Of a DNA stretch of 64,000 nucleotides, positions 27,614 through 36,496 are shown in pieces (position 1 is the first letter of the stretch; each line of letters opens with the position of its first letter). The DNA lies in contig NZ_PQVF01000005.1 in assembly GCF_002920915.1 (NCBI RefSeq), forward strand, positions 124,001 through 188,000, read 5' to 3'. The position numbers and the translations under genes were made by a program. The DNA is from Solitalea longa (lineage in GTDB: Bacteria > Bacteroidota > Bacteroidia > Sphingobacteriales > Sphingobacteriaceae). The notes under the pieces are model-generated. The model did not search any database. It had not been told where the DNA came from and worked only from the letters and a program-made list of their open reading frames with translations.

Positions 27614-27626
27614 CCCCTAAGGGAGG
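27614..27626. repeat. Short GC-rich palindrome after the efflux operon
   Basis: CCCCTAAGGG-A-GG lies between the efflux-operon terminator and the VWA gene. It resembles the CCCCTxxxAGGGG motifs elsewhere in the window. Confidence 0.3.
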
Positions 27627-27695
27627 CGGATGAGCACCAAGCTGTTTTACCATAGTTTTTATTTTCATGCTGCAGTTATTATCTAATAATTGGAG

Positions 27696-29591
27696 TTATG
27701 GAAGGTCTAAAATGCTTCCAACTACATTTTTATCGCTGGCTTGACTTAAGGCTTTTGCCGTTTTAACCAGTTTTACAAACTCATGTTTATATCCCTCAGG
27801 ATCGTTTTGAAGCGAGGTTGAAGCAAGAGCGACCACTTGCTCATAATTTGATTGATTTTTGTAAACCGAATTGCGAAGCAACATTCCAAACTCTGCTACA
27901 GCCGCTGCAAAACGGAAACTTGCACTAGCTGTTTCAATACTTGGATTCGCATTATTTGCCACTACGCTAATCAGCTTACTGCTGCTATCTACAGGTTCTT
28001 TATATCTCAATTTAACCGTCATCAATTCATTGGTATTCACCGGGCCAGAAGAACGCTCGTTTTGATATTTTAATGGATCAATGGAAGCAGGCAAAAACGG
28101 ACTCTTAACGCCAACCGGAATAATTTCATATAGAGCAGTAACGGTTTGTCCGCTGCCTATTTCTCCGGCATCTACTTTATCATCATTAAAATCTTCATCA
28201 TTTAATAACCTGTTCTCATAACCCACCAAACGATAGGATTGAACAGTAGCAGGATTAAATTCTACCTGAAGCTTTACATCTTTAGCCAGTGTAAATAGGG
28301 TTCCGCCGAACTCATTAACAAATACCCGTTTGGCTTCAGAAAAATTATCGATATAGGCATAGTTACCATTTCCCTTATCAGCTAAAAGTTCAAGTTTATT
28401 GTCTTTATAGTTACCCATTCCAAAGCCTAAAACCGAAAGGAACACTCCGCGTTTTCTTTTCTCTTCAATTAATCGCTGCAACTCACCATCGCTTGATGCC
28501 CCTACATTAAAATCGCCGTCGGTAGCTATAATTACTCGGTTGTTACCATTGGTTATAAAGTTTTGGGTAGCGATTTTATAAGCGAGTTCAATACCTTCTC
28601 CTCCCGCTGTTGAACCGCCTGCTTCCAATTGATTGAGTGCATCTTTTATAGTCGTTTTCTCGTCGCCCTTTGTAGAAGGCAGTACAACCCCGGCAGCTCC
28701 TGCATACACCACAATTGCTACTTTATCATTTGCACGAAGCTGATCCGTTAAAAGTTTGAAAGCTGATTTCACCAATGGAAGTTTATTCGGATCTTCCATC
28801 GATCCAGAAACATCAATCAGAAATACAATGTTAGATGCAGGCAGATTTTTAGTCTCCAAGCGTTTTGCCTGAACGCCTATGCGGGCCAGTTTATGGAGGT
28901 TATTCCAAGGACAAACGGCTACTTCGGTATGTATAACAACCGGCTCATTACCGGTGGGCTGAGCATAATCATAATCGAAATAATTAATCATTTCTTCGAC
29001 TCTAACAGCATCAATAGGCGGCATTTGCCCCATGTTTATAAAACGACGAACATTTGTATAAGAGGCCCGATCAACATCAGTTGAGAAAGTTGAAAGCGGT
29101 GCTTTTGACACTTGCTTAAATCCGTTTTCTTTTAAAGCCGAATAATCCTCGGTATTAAAAGATGCTGCCGGAGCCATAGCAAATGATTCATTCATTTGTG
29201 GCACTACTATATCCTCCGATGCCCGTATCATTGTTTTATCTTCTTCCAGGAGTTTTTCCTCCTTAACCGGCATATTAACATCGTACATCACCTGCCCTTT
29301 GGGAACCAACATTACCTGGAAAGGATCGGAGTCGTTGAGTTTTATTTCTTTGGATTCGTATCCTTTAGCAGAAATGATCAGCACATTGTTCGAATCAGTT
29401 AAATGAATATTGAAAACGCCTCGTGAGTTGCTATGTGACTTGATCTTGGTTCCTTTTAAAACGATCTCCGCATTTTTTAACGGCGCTCCTGAATCAGCGG
29501 CCTTTATCCGACCCTGAATAACTTTTGGCTGGCTGCAGGCATTCATAACAACTAACAAAACCAGCAGAAGAAGATTGATACGTGCTTTCAT
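27696..29591 (-). CDS. VWA-domain lipoprotein with CarboxypepD_reg and YfbK-type (DUF3520) domains
   Basis: A 631-residue lipoprotein (signal ending VVMNAC, Cys about residue 19). Residues about 22-90 are a CarboxypepD_reg-like domain. A linker follows, then the YfbK-type N-terminal domain (about 160-250, STFSTDVDRASYTNVRRFINMGQMP). The von Willebrand A domain (about 250-430) has the MIDAS motif DVSGS near residue 260, plus later Thr and Asp positions (ATDGDFNVG). The C-terminal DUF3520 domain spans about 445-625. YfbK-like proteins are widespread and uncharacterised; the MIDAS implies divalent-metal-dependent protein binding at the envelope. It stands alone between two divergent or opposite-strand units. 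Confidence 0.88.
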   Translation of the reverse strand: MKARINLLLLVLLVVMNACSQPKVIQGRIKAADSGAPLKNAEIVLKGTKIKSHSNSRGVFNIHLTDSNNVLIISAKGYESKEIKLNDSDPFQVMLVPKGQVMYDVNMPVKEEKLLEEDKTMIRASEDIVVPQMNESFAMAPAASFNTEDYSALKENGFKQVSKAPLSTFSTDVDRASYTNVRRFINMGQMPPIDAVRVEEMINYFDYDYAQPTGNEPVVIHTEVAVCPWNNLHKLARIGVQAKRLETKNLPASNIVFLIDVSGSMEDPNKLPLVKSAFKLLTDQLRANDKVAIVVYAGAAGVVLPSTKGDEKTTIKDALNQLEAGGSTAGGEGIELAYKIATQNFITNGNNRVIIATDGDFNVGASSDGELQRLIEEKRKRGVFLSVLGFGMGNYKDNKLELLADKGNGNYAYIDNFSEAKRVFVNEFGGTLFTLAKDVKLQVEFNPATVQSYRLVGYENRLLNDEDFNDDKVDAGEIGSGQTVTALYEIIPVGVKSPFLPASIDPLKYQNERSSGPVNTNELMTVKLRYKEPVDSSSKLISVVANNANPSIETASASFRFAAAVAEFGMLLRNSVYKNQSNYEQVVALASTSLQNDPEGYKHEFVKLVKTAKALSQASDKNVVGSILDLP

Positions 29592-29673
29592 AGTGAATCA
29601 ATTTTCTATTAAGATGCAGGCTGCATTTAAAATCCATAAGACCAGATAAATTTTAGTTTGAAATCATTGAAAG

Positions 29674-29703
29674 GTTGCGCTTAAGACAGAATAGCTATCT
29701 TTG
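29674..29703 (+). promoter_or_regulatory. Bacteroidota-type promoter of the ywbE-like gene
   Basis: TATCTTTG at 29696-29703 fits TAnnTTTG; GTTG at 29674-29677 lies 18 nt upstream. The predicted leader is only about 12-14 nt. Confidence 0.6.
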
Positions 29704-29722
29704 ACCTTAAATTGATTTAAAA

Positions 29723-29923
29723 ATGGACGGCAAAACCAGAAGCGATATTTATCCGGGATTGGAAGTAGATATTATTTTAAAGAAGGACCAGCGAAGTGGA
29801 GAAAGAACCCGAGGCTTTGTTAAGGACCTGTTAACAAAGGCGCCATTTCACCATCGCGGAATTAAAGTGCGATTAGAAGACGGGCAAATTGGGCGTGTAA
29901 TTGAGATTTTTGAAGAAGATTAA
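29723..29923 (+). CDS. YwbE family protein
   Basis: A 66-residue protein that matches the YwbE family along its whole length: RSDIYPGLEVDIILKKDQRSG, then GFVKDLLTKAPFHHRGIKVRLEDGQIGRV. It has the size and beta-rich look of a small KOW/SH3-like nucleic-acid-binding domain, but the function of YwbE is not established. It has its own promoter and ends 4 nt from the convergent lipoprotein gene. Confidence 0.88.
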   Translation: MDGKTRSDIYPGLEVDIILKKDQRSGERTRGFVKDLLTKAPFHHRGIKVRLEDGQIGRVIEIFEED

Positions 29924-29927
29924 AGGA

Positions 29928-30854
29928 TCATTTCCTTTTATAAAAATACAGCATCGGGCCTAATCCCGATTTTTTTTGCACCTCGCTTATTGTATAGTAG
30001 CCACGACCATCTTTAGTAAAACTTATGGCTTCGCCTTGGGGCTCTACGGTATAAGGAAGTAGGTCAGGAGTTCGTTTTAATGCCTGATCAATCGGTTCAT
30101 TCAACTGTCGTTTCCAATAATAAATATGGGTATAGTTCTTAATAGCGATCTCGGTTCCATTGGCTGAAATACTGCCTCCGGCTGCCATTTGAATTGGTAA
30201 GGCTCCCAGGTATTTTAGTTTAGAAGCCCTTTTCGGATTTTGAGGATATTCAGCCTTAAAAACACCAGCCTGCTCACCTTTAGTGATCACAAAAACATCT
30301 TTGGAAATAGGGTCTAATAGAATGGTTTCGGCATTAAACCGGCCTTTCGGATATTTCAGTCGTAATCTTGCCGCTTTTTTTATCTGCATCTGAACCGGGA
30401 AATCAACCTTTGTCAAATCTGGTTCTTCAAATCGAAACACAAGTACTTTATTTCTCACATTAAGGTTATCCCCAATATCAGCAACATAAATATAGTTTTT
30501 GCCATTTTCCGGCCCCGGACCAATGGCCAGATCTTCCCAATCGAAATTACGACAACCCCTAATATTTAAAGAGCCATAATAATGGCCGATAGTATCAAGA
30601 ATGTAAACCCTATTCGGACTAAAACTGTCTTCCTGAACGTATAAAAACCCGGGATTAGCATATCCGTTCACCACTCCTGATATTTCCGTTAAATGGCTGT
30701 TTTCTATTTTGGTTTTGCAATCAAACTTAAACTCCGTATTGCCTTTAAGCTGACCCCATGTTGGCATCCCAGCCAAATCGAGCCGAGGACTGCTACAAGC
30801 CATCATGCCTAATACTACAATCAGGCTGGAGATTTTAAAAAAAGACTTGACCAT
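29928..30854 (-). CDS. Predicted lipoprotein with beta-propeller-like body
   Basis: A 308-residue lipoprotein; the signal MVKSFFKISSLIVVLGMMAC gives a lipobox Cys at residue 20. The body contains repeated strand patterns with acidic turns (ISGVVNGYANPGFLYVQEDS, FDWEDLAIGPGPENGKNYIYVADIGDN, FNAETILLDPISKDVFVITKGEQ), like SdiA-regulated or esterase-like propeller proteins. The DWEDLA and ADIGDN motifs recur in that group as I recall it. No catalytic residues are evident. It starts 22 nt after the SNF2 ATPase stop on the same strand, so the two are probably co-transcribed, although a surface lipoprotein and a nucleic-acid ATPase make an odd pair. Confidence 0.72.
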   Translation of the reverse strand: MVKSFFKISSLIVVLGMMACSSPRLDLAGMPTWGQLKGNTEFKFDCKTKIENSHLTEISGVVNGYANPGFLYVQEDSFSPNRVYILDTIGHYYGSLNIRGCRNFDWEDLAIGPGPENGKNYIYVADIGDNLNVRNKVLVFRFEEPDLTKVDFPVQMQIKKAARLRLKYPKGRFNAETILLDPISKDVFVITKGEQAGVFKAEYPQNPKRASKLKYLGALPIQMAAGGSISANGTEIAIKNYTHIYYWKRQLNEPIDQALKRTPDLLPYTVEPQGEAISFTKDGRGYYTISEVQKKSGLGPMLYFYKRK

Positions 30855-30876
30855 TCACACTAATCGGGTTTAAAAA

Positions 30877-33810
30877 CTACAACAATAAATCCTTTACAAT
30901 GGTTGCGTCCAATTGTTTTATAAATTGATCCTCGGCAACTATCAACGAATCTGAAAGCTGGGTTTTGCTTTGCTGCAAATCCAGAATCTTTTCTTCAACT
31001 GTATCGCGGGTAATGAACTTATAAACCATCACCTGATTTTTCTGTCCGATACGGTGAGCGCGGTCAATTGCCTGCGCTTCGGCAGCTGGGTTCCACCAAG
31101 GGTCAAGCAAGAATACATAACCTGCTTTTGTTAGGTTCAACCCGGTTCCTCCGGCTTTTAATGAAATAAGGAATACCTTTACCGAATCATCGTTTTGGAA
31201 ACGGTCGACCTGGTACTGACGGTCGTTTGTTTGGCCATCGAGATATGAAAACGCAATTTTTTCCTTTATCAGGAATTCTTTGACCAGTTGCAAATGCTGA
31301 ACAAAAGAACTAAACACCAGCACTTTGTTACCTTCACTGGTTACATTCAACAGCATTTCTTTTACTTCTTCCAACTTACCCGAATCGCCTTCGTATGAAG
31401 AATCGGCCAAGAGTGGATGGTTGGCCATTTGCCTCAATTTCATCAACCCTTTTAACAACATGAATTTCGATTTGTCAAAGCCCACTTCGTCAATGCTGTC
31501 GAACACCATTTTCCGGCAATCGGCTTTAATTTTCTCGTAAGCATTTTGCTGCTCTTCGCTCATCTCCACATAATGAACATTGATCGTTTTCTCCGGAAGC
31601 TCAGTGGCCACCTGCGTTTTCAATCGGCGTAGAATAAACGGACTGATCATGCCTTGTAACTTCCGCGCTTTTTGTTCATCACCACGTTTCTCAATTGCCT
31701 GAAGGAAATTTTGCTTGAAAAAAGTCTGAGAACCCAGCAAACCAGGGTTTATAAAGTTCATCTGGGACCATAAATCCATCGTTGAGTTCTCCACTGGCGT
31801 ACCGCTTAACACCAGCTTATGTTTTGATTTTAAAGAACTTACCGATTTTGTTACTGCCGATGAAGGATTTTTTATGGCTTGAGCCTCATCTAAAACAATG
31901 TAATTAAAGTAAAACGACTCGAACAGCTCGATGTCACGCAAAAGTATCGGATAAGAGGTGATCACAAGGTCATAAGAAGCAAATCGCTTGTTGGTTTTAG
32001 AACGTTCGTTACCGGCATGCAATAAGATCTTTAGCTCAGGGGCAAACTTATAAGCTTCCAAATGCCAGTTATAAATCAATGATTTTGGCAATACCAATAA
32101 CGACACATGCTGGTCTGAATTTTCCTTTACGCTTTGAAGTAAAGCCAAAGTTTGAACCGTTTTACCCAAGCCCATATCATCAGCCAAACAGCCTCCTAAA
32201 CCATACTCATTTAAAAAACGCATCCAATTATAACCAGCCTTTTGATAAGGTCGCAGCTCGCCTTTAAACTGTTGTGGCATTGGGTAATCATCAATTTGAG
32301 TAAGATCGAGCAATTTCTCCAAACGCTCATTCAAATCAGCTTGAAGCAATTCATTATGCTGCATCTCTTTTACTAGTGCATAATGATGTTTCTGAAGAAT
32401 AATCCGCTCCTGCTCATCTTCCTGCATAAAGTTCATTAAACCTGAATAATGCTCAATCCATTTTTCGGGGATAACAGCGATTTCACCATTTGGTAATGCG
32501 AATTCAGTTTTACCGCTTACAATCAGGTTATATATTTTTCTAAATGCTATCTCGTATTCACCAAAACGAACCAGGGCTTTTACTTCAAACCAATCACGAC
32601 TTTCATTGATTGATAAATTGATAACCGATTCGCCCAGAAAATACTTTTTAGCACCAGCCTTCATGTTCTGCGGTTGTTGCAAACGAATGTTTCGTTCGAG
32701 CAATTCAGCATTATACTTATCGATCCAATCAAATGCTTTATCTTTTGAAAGTGCCAGTTTTTGAGCGCCCAAAATTAGTCCACGGGTTGAAAACCAATTG
32801 ATCAACTCCCTTTCAAAAAACTCGTTTCTCTTTACCTTATAAAATACCGGCAGAGTTTCATTGTAATCCAGTTTCACGGTATTGCCACCTAAGCCGGCTC
32901 TAAACTGAAAACGCTCGTAATTAAAATACAGCTCAAAAACCATTTTAGAGTCTTCAGTTGCAGCAGCACTTTGTTCAAATAAGTTTTGCTGAACCTGGCT
33001 TGTTTCTTCGGTCAACTGCAGTAGTACTTCAGGAACTGTTGAAGAATAGATCACCTCAAAGCCTTCAGATTCAATATCACCTGCACTGATCACTTTCATC
33101 ACAAACTGTTCGAAATATTCTTTCTCTTTTTCCTTAGGAATTGAAATAGACGATTTACTTAAAAATGGCTGAAGCTTTTTACCATCAACATTTTGATCAA
33201 AATAATAGAATGTATTTTGATGAAGCAAAACCGTTGGCTCCAGGTTAAATAAATATGTTTGAGCCGCACTTAAATCAAGCGTTTTTTGACAACTGATAAC
33301 ATTTAACGAATACGAAAGCCCTTCTTCACTACGCTTAAACGAATAGTTAATTTCTGCATTATTGGCTGAAAAAATCAGCTTTGGCCACATTGGCGGCCCC
33401 TCTTTAGTAAGCAGGCATATGGCTTTTTGGGCAGCCAGCTCCAGAAACTTTAGTCGCAAACGATCGAGATGCTGGCGAATGTGCGTACGAACAGGATCGA
33501 GTGTTTTGTTGGTCTTGCCCGTTTCATAATATTTGGCAATGAACTGCTGCAAATTCTTTGCGTCCTTATCCTTAAACTTTTTGAACACTTCCGCAGGGTT
33601 CATCGCCTCCGACAATACAACCAATTCTAAATCTGCTGCATCAGCTGCGGCAAAAAATTGTTGAAGGTTTTTGGATGTAATTCCACGGTAACTATACCCA
33701 TAGCTTCCATCCGTTTCGAGTTGAACAAGATAAGGTTCAACTAAAAAGCCAAACTGAGGGTGACGATTTAAAGTAAAAACAAGTTGCTGTGCAAAGGTTT
33801 GATCAGTCAT
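30877..33810 (-). CDS. SNF2-family DEAD/DEAH ATPase (helicase-like)
   Basis: A 977-residue cytosolic ATPase. I chose the ATG at 33810; the frame can be read nine codons further to a TTG. The first half (to about residue 500) is a poorly recognised N-terminal region typical of long bacterial SNF2 proteins. The ATPase core starts with ELRPYQKAGYNWMRFL, Walker A in DDMGLGKTVQ near residue 545, DEAQ near 640, LVLSGTPVENSTMDLWSQ (motif III region), then the helicase C-terminal lobe with FSYLDGQTNDRQYQVDRF, LISLKAGGTGLNLT and DRAHRIGQKN. It probably remodels protein-DNA complexes or RNA polymerase (RapA-like roles); there are no nuclease or methylase partners that would suggest a defence island. 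Confidence 0.92.
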   Translation of the reverse strand: MTDQTFAQQLVFTLNRHPQFGFLVEPYLVQLETDGSYGYSYRGITSKNLQQFFAAADAADLELVVLSEAMNPAEVFKKFKDKDAKNLQQFIAKYYETGKTNKTLDPVRTHIRQHLDRLRLKFLELAAQKAICLLTKEGPPMWPKLIFSANNAEINYSFKRSEEGLSYSLNVISCQKTLDLSAAQTYLFNLEPTVLLHQNTFYYFDQNVDGKKLQPFLSKSSISIPKEKEKEYFEQFVMKVISAGDIESEGFEVIYSSTVPEVLLQLTEETSQVQQNLFEQSAAATEDSKMVFELYFNYERFQFRAGLGGNTVKLDYNETLPVFYKVKRNEFFERELINWFSTRGLILGAQKLALSKDKAFDWIDKYNAELLERNIRLQQPQNMKAGAKKYFLGESVINLSINESRDWFEVKALVRFGEYEIAFRKIYNLIVSGKTEFALPNGEIAVIPEKWIEHYSGLMNFMQEDEQERIILQKHHYALVKEMQHNELLQADLNERLEKLLDLTQIDDYPMPQQFKGELRPYQKAGYNWMRFLNEYGLGGCLADDMGLGKTVQTLALLQSVKENSDQHVSLLVLPKSLIYNWHLEAYKFAPELKILLHAGNERSKTNKRFASYDLVITSYPILLRDIELFESFYFNYIVLDEAQAIKNPSSAVTKSVSSLKSKHKLVLSGTPVENSTMDLWSQMNFINPGLLGSQTFFKQNFLQAIEKRGDEQKARKLQGMISPFILRRLKTQVATELPEKTINVHYVEMSEEQQNAYEKIKADCRKMVFDSIDEVGFDKSKFMLLKGLMKLRQMANHPLLADSSYEGDSGKLEEVKEMLLNVTSEGNKVLVFSSFVQHLQLVKEFLIKEKIAFSYLDGQTNDRQYQVDRFQNDDSVKVFLISLKAGGTGLNLTKAGYVFLLDPWWNPAAEAQAIDRAHRIGQKNQVMVYKFITRDTVEEKILDLQQSKTQLSDSLIVAEDQFIKQLDATIVKDLLL

Positions 33811-33885
33811 AAAAGGCTGCTTCGTGCGTTTATTCAAACGAAATAAAGAGGGTAAAACTACACAGAGTTTTAGTTAGCACAAAGG

Positions 33886-33893
33886 CAAAAGTA
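33886..33893 (-). promoter_or_regulatory. Candidate -7 element for the SNF2 gene
   Basis: Read on the minus strand this is TACTTTTG, fitting TAnnTTTG, about 76 nt upstream of the chosen ATG. A convincing -33 element at the right distance is not seen. Confidence 0.35.
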
Positions 33894-33954
33894 GGTTTGG
33901 TCTTTTACTTGAAGATTTTCAAAAAGATAAATTTATATTAAGCCGACTCAATCA

Positions 33955-34650
33955 TTATCGCGGAGTTCGATAATAGATGGCGGTTGGTCCAAAGAAATAC
34001 TTTACACCAATCCAAATGGTGCTATAAAGGTCATTCTTTTTGTTGCCGGGGGCTCCTTCATAGCCATCGAGCAAATCGCTGAATGACAGGTTAAACTGGT
34101 ATTGGAGATTGAATGCAAAAGGTGTTTTTTCTGTTTTGGTTCGATATTTAATATTGGCCCCTATTTGCAAAGGAAACACGAATTCAGAACCTTTGAATTT
34201 AATCCCCTCAGTAAAAGTTCCTCCATCACCCGAATACTCATACGGCGTTACCTCTTTAACATTATTTCTAATTAAACTTACACCAGCTCCAAAATAAATA
34301 TCATTCACCTTTTGGCGAATTCTATTGCCGGTCACGTTAAGCAGGTCGCCTAAACCTAAATTATATGTTACTGCAAACGAAGAATACTTATTGGTGAATT
34401 TCCGAAGATTACCTTCCATTCCCCCCTGTAATTGCCCCGACTGAATATCAAACGCAAAATAACTGAATGGGGAAGTATTATAATGAAAGGCGCCACCAAA
34501 TACATGGCTAATGTTATCGTTAAGTGCGTCCGTAAACGCCATCGTAACTCCACCGAATCCTTCAACGCTAAAACGATTGTATTCAATTTGAGCAAAGCTA
34601 TTTGAAACAACTATGAAAAAAAAGATAATACTTAAAGAGAGCTTTTTCAT
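33955..34650 (-). CDS. Outer-membrane beta-barrel protein, unknown function
   Basis: A 231-residue exported protein with signal peptide MKKLSLSIIFFFIVVSNSFA. The mature part alternates polar and hydrophobic residues in strands (FSVEGFGGVTMAFTDAL, FSYFAFDIQSGQLQGG, SSFAVTYNLGLGDLL, DIYFGAGVSLIRNN, FVFPLQIGANIKYRT, FAFNLQYQFNLSF, TIWIGVKYFFG), giving about eight amphipathic strands, as in small OmpA/OmpX-like barrels. There is no OmpA peptidoglycan-binding domain. The product class is well supported and the function is unknown. Confidence 0.72.
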   Translation of the reverse strand: MKKLSLSIIFFFIVVSNSFAQIEYNRFSVEGFGGVTMAFTDALNDNISHVFGGAFHYNTSPFSYFAFDIQSGQLQGGMEGNLRKFTNKYSSFAVTYNLGLGDLLNVTGNRIRQKVNDIYFGAGVSLIRNNVKEVTPYEYSGDGGTFTEGIKFKGSEFVFPLQIGANIKYRTKTEKTPFAFNLQYQFNLSFSDLLDGYEGAPGNKKNDLYSTIWIGVKYFFGPTAIYYRTPR

Positions 34651-34824
34651 GATAGTATAGGCTAGTGGTTTAACCTATAATTTAAGAACAAAAAACTGTT
34701 TTATAAAATCGAGGAAACAGTTATTGGTTATAGCAATTAGTTATTTTAAGAATTATAACGCTTAACTATTTACCACTGGTTTTTCAATTCTTCACCATTT
34801 CTTCATTTAGCATTTGCAAGTTTG

Positions 34825-34917
34825 TTGACACAATACAATACAACATAGTTTAGTTTTCCGGCTGTATTAATTATAGCCCCCTCTTAAGCCAGCGACAACG
34901 GACCGCTGGCTTTTATT
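34825..34917 (+). ncRNA. Possible very short transcript: promoter-like pair followed by an orphan terminator
   Basis: On the plus strand TTGACA (34825-34830) and TAGTTTTC (34851-34858, one base from TAnnTTTG) are 20 nt apart. From 34886 a hairpin AAGCCAGCG/CGCTGGCTT (8-nt loop) runs into TTTTATTT. Both flanking genes are on the minus strand, so the correctly oriented T-run has no upstream plus-strand gene. Either this is a tiny RNA or the hairpin serves the 3' end of the minus-strand peptidase gene without a proper U-tract. Speculative. Confidence 0.25.
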
Positions 34918-34947
34918 TGCTGGTAATAACCTGAAAATCCCCCAAAG

Positions 34948-36405
34948 CTATCTGCTGTCAACAACTTTTAAACTTTTGCTTTCTATTTGCTTTAAGACCT
35001 TTTCGAGCACTACATCCTTATTTTCAATAATATCATTTACAGTTGGTAGAACTTTCAAGTCGGGCATTATCCCCCTACCCATCGGATTATCATCATCGGG
35101 CACAGCCATTTGATACTCGCCTATGGGTATGCCAATTGTGAATTTACTGGTAGGCAGGTTAAGAAACACAAATGTTCCGCTGCAATCATATTTATAACTT
35201 CCTCCGGTTTCGGTTCCTGCAAATTGTCCTCGCTTATCACCTTTAGCCCTGCTAAGCATTTCGGTGGTTGCCGAAAAACTTAGTCCATCCTGTAAAAACC
35301 AAACATTGCCTTTAAAACCATTCTTTTGTGGCTTGTGGGTACCGAAATTATTATGCTTAGTGAAATAGTATGTACCCTTATCATTTGGTTTTATAAACAT
35401 TTTTAAAAGCGATAAGTACTTTGGCACCCACACGTGCTGTTTATATGTAAACTCCGATGACTTTTTGAATGCGATTTCAATGTGTTTATAGTATTCAAAG
35501 TCGGCTAGTGCAATGTAGCTATACAGGTCCTTACCTAAACGATCATAGCCACCCTCATTTCCGCGAACATCAATTAAAAGATGCTTAATTTTAAGTTCTT
35601 TAAAATCAGTGAATGCTGATTCAAAGAACTTTCTCATCTCTTTTTTATCAGAACTAAACCCTGGGATACGCAAAACGGCTATTGAATCATGAATAATTGT
35701 GTGAGCCTGTTGAGTAGATAAAAAACCAACCTTTTTATCCAGTTCTTTCCATTTATCATAATTAATTCCTGTAAGGTTTGCCAGGTGAACCACTCCACTC
35801 TCGGCATCAGTCAACTCAACAGTAAAACTATTAGGGTTATCGATATAATCGGAATACCAGGCACTAAAATATTGTTCCAGCTGACTATAGGCTCCCGCTT
35901 CACTTCTTCCGTCAACAATCATATTTTTTAAAAGCTGTGGAATAAAATGTTCGGCTTTTTGTCCATTAATACACGAGAGGATCATCCCCCGGTACCGGGC
36001 ATTCTCCATATTGGCAACAATTAGCTGCCCCTTGTCATCGAATCTTACAATTAAGGGAAGAACATTTGTATCATTAAAATAGAATGGATAATTCTTATGC
36101 TGAGGAAGAAACTTAAAATGTCCATCCTGAAGATTAACCAACCATTCGTTCACCAAACGGTAATATTGAATATTGCTGATTTGATCTTTTAATGATAGCA
36201 GAGAGTCGACCTTATGATAGTTACTAACGAATTCCTTTTGCTGGCCAAACACATTCATCCCCGGATGAGTTTCCTTTAGGGTAGTCATTATCATTTTCAA
36301 TTCTTCGCGCAAAGTCGAGGTGCCTAAACTGGTGTCGGCAGTTTGTGCATTGCTGATACTAACCCAACCCAGTTGTATCAGAAAGATTAATCGTATCCAC
36401 TTCAT
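34948..36405 (-). CDS. Secreted S41 family peptidase
   Basis: A 485-residue exported protein with signal peptide MKWIRLIFLIQLGWVSISNA. An N-terminal helical region (LREELKMIMTTLKETHPGMNVFG) is typical of Bacteroidota tail-specific-protease relatives. The S41 core follows: KHLLIDVRGNEGGYDRLGKDL is the DxRGNxGG motif, and GLSFSATTEMLSRAKG near residue 377 holds the likely nucleophilic serine in the S-A-T-T-E context, followed by GTETGGSY. No clear PDZ domain is seen. It is divergent from a 7TM-AraC regulator gene, and an inverted repeat lies between them. Confidence 0.86.
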   Translation of the reverse strand: MKWIRLIFLIQLGWVSISNAQTADTSLGTSTLREELKMIMTTLKETHPGMNVFGQQKEFVSNYHKVDSLLSLKDQISNIQYYRLVNEWLVNLQDGHFKFLPQHKNYPFYFNDTNVLPLIVRFDDKGQLIVANMENARYRGMILSCINGQKAEHFIPQLLKNMIVDGRSEAGAYSQLEQYFSAWYSDYIDNPNSFTVELTDAESGVVHLANLTGINYDKWKELDKKVGFLSTQQAHTIIHDSIAVLRIPGFSSDKKEMRKFFESAFTDFKELKIKHLLIDVRGNEGGYDRLGKDLYSYIALADFEYYKHIEIAFKKSSEFTYKQHVWVPKYLSLLKMFIKPNDKGTYYFTKHNNFGTHKPQKNGFKGNVWFLQDGLSFSATTEMLSRAKGDKRGQFAGTETGGSYKYDCSGTFVFLNLPTSKFTIGIPIGEYQMAVPDDDNPMGRGIMPDLKVLPTVNDIIENKDVVLEKVLKQIESKSLKVVDSR

Positions 36406-36445
36406 GTTCGTAAATTTTCATCAAAATTGGTTGTTTAAGCCGGTG

Positions 36446-36464
36446 TTGTCGTCTTTACCGACAA
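36446..36464. promoter_or_regulatory. Inverted repeat between the S41 peptidase and the AraC regulator
   Basis: TTGTCG and CGACAA with a 7-nt spacer, 41 nt upstream of the peptidase start and 33 nt upstream of the regulator start. It is placed to control either divergent gene. Confidence 0.4.
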
Positions 36465-36496
36465 GTTAATACCTTTTTTCTTGTATTTTAGGATCT

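Noticed and set aside
30877-33810. SNF2 ATPase as a core of a DISARM-like or other defence island
   Set aside because: No methyltransferase, PLD nuclease or other defence gene is adjacent; the partner is a lipoprotein.
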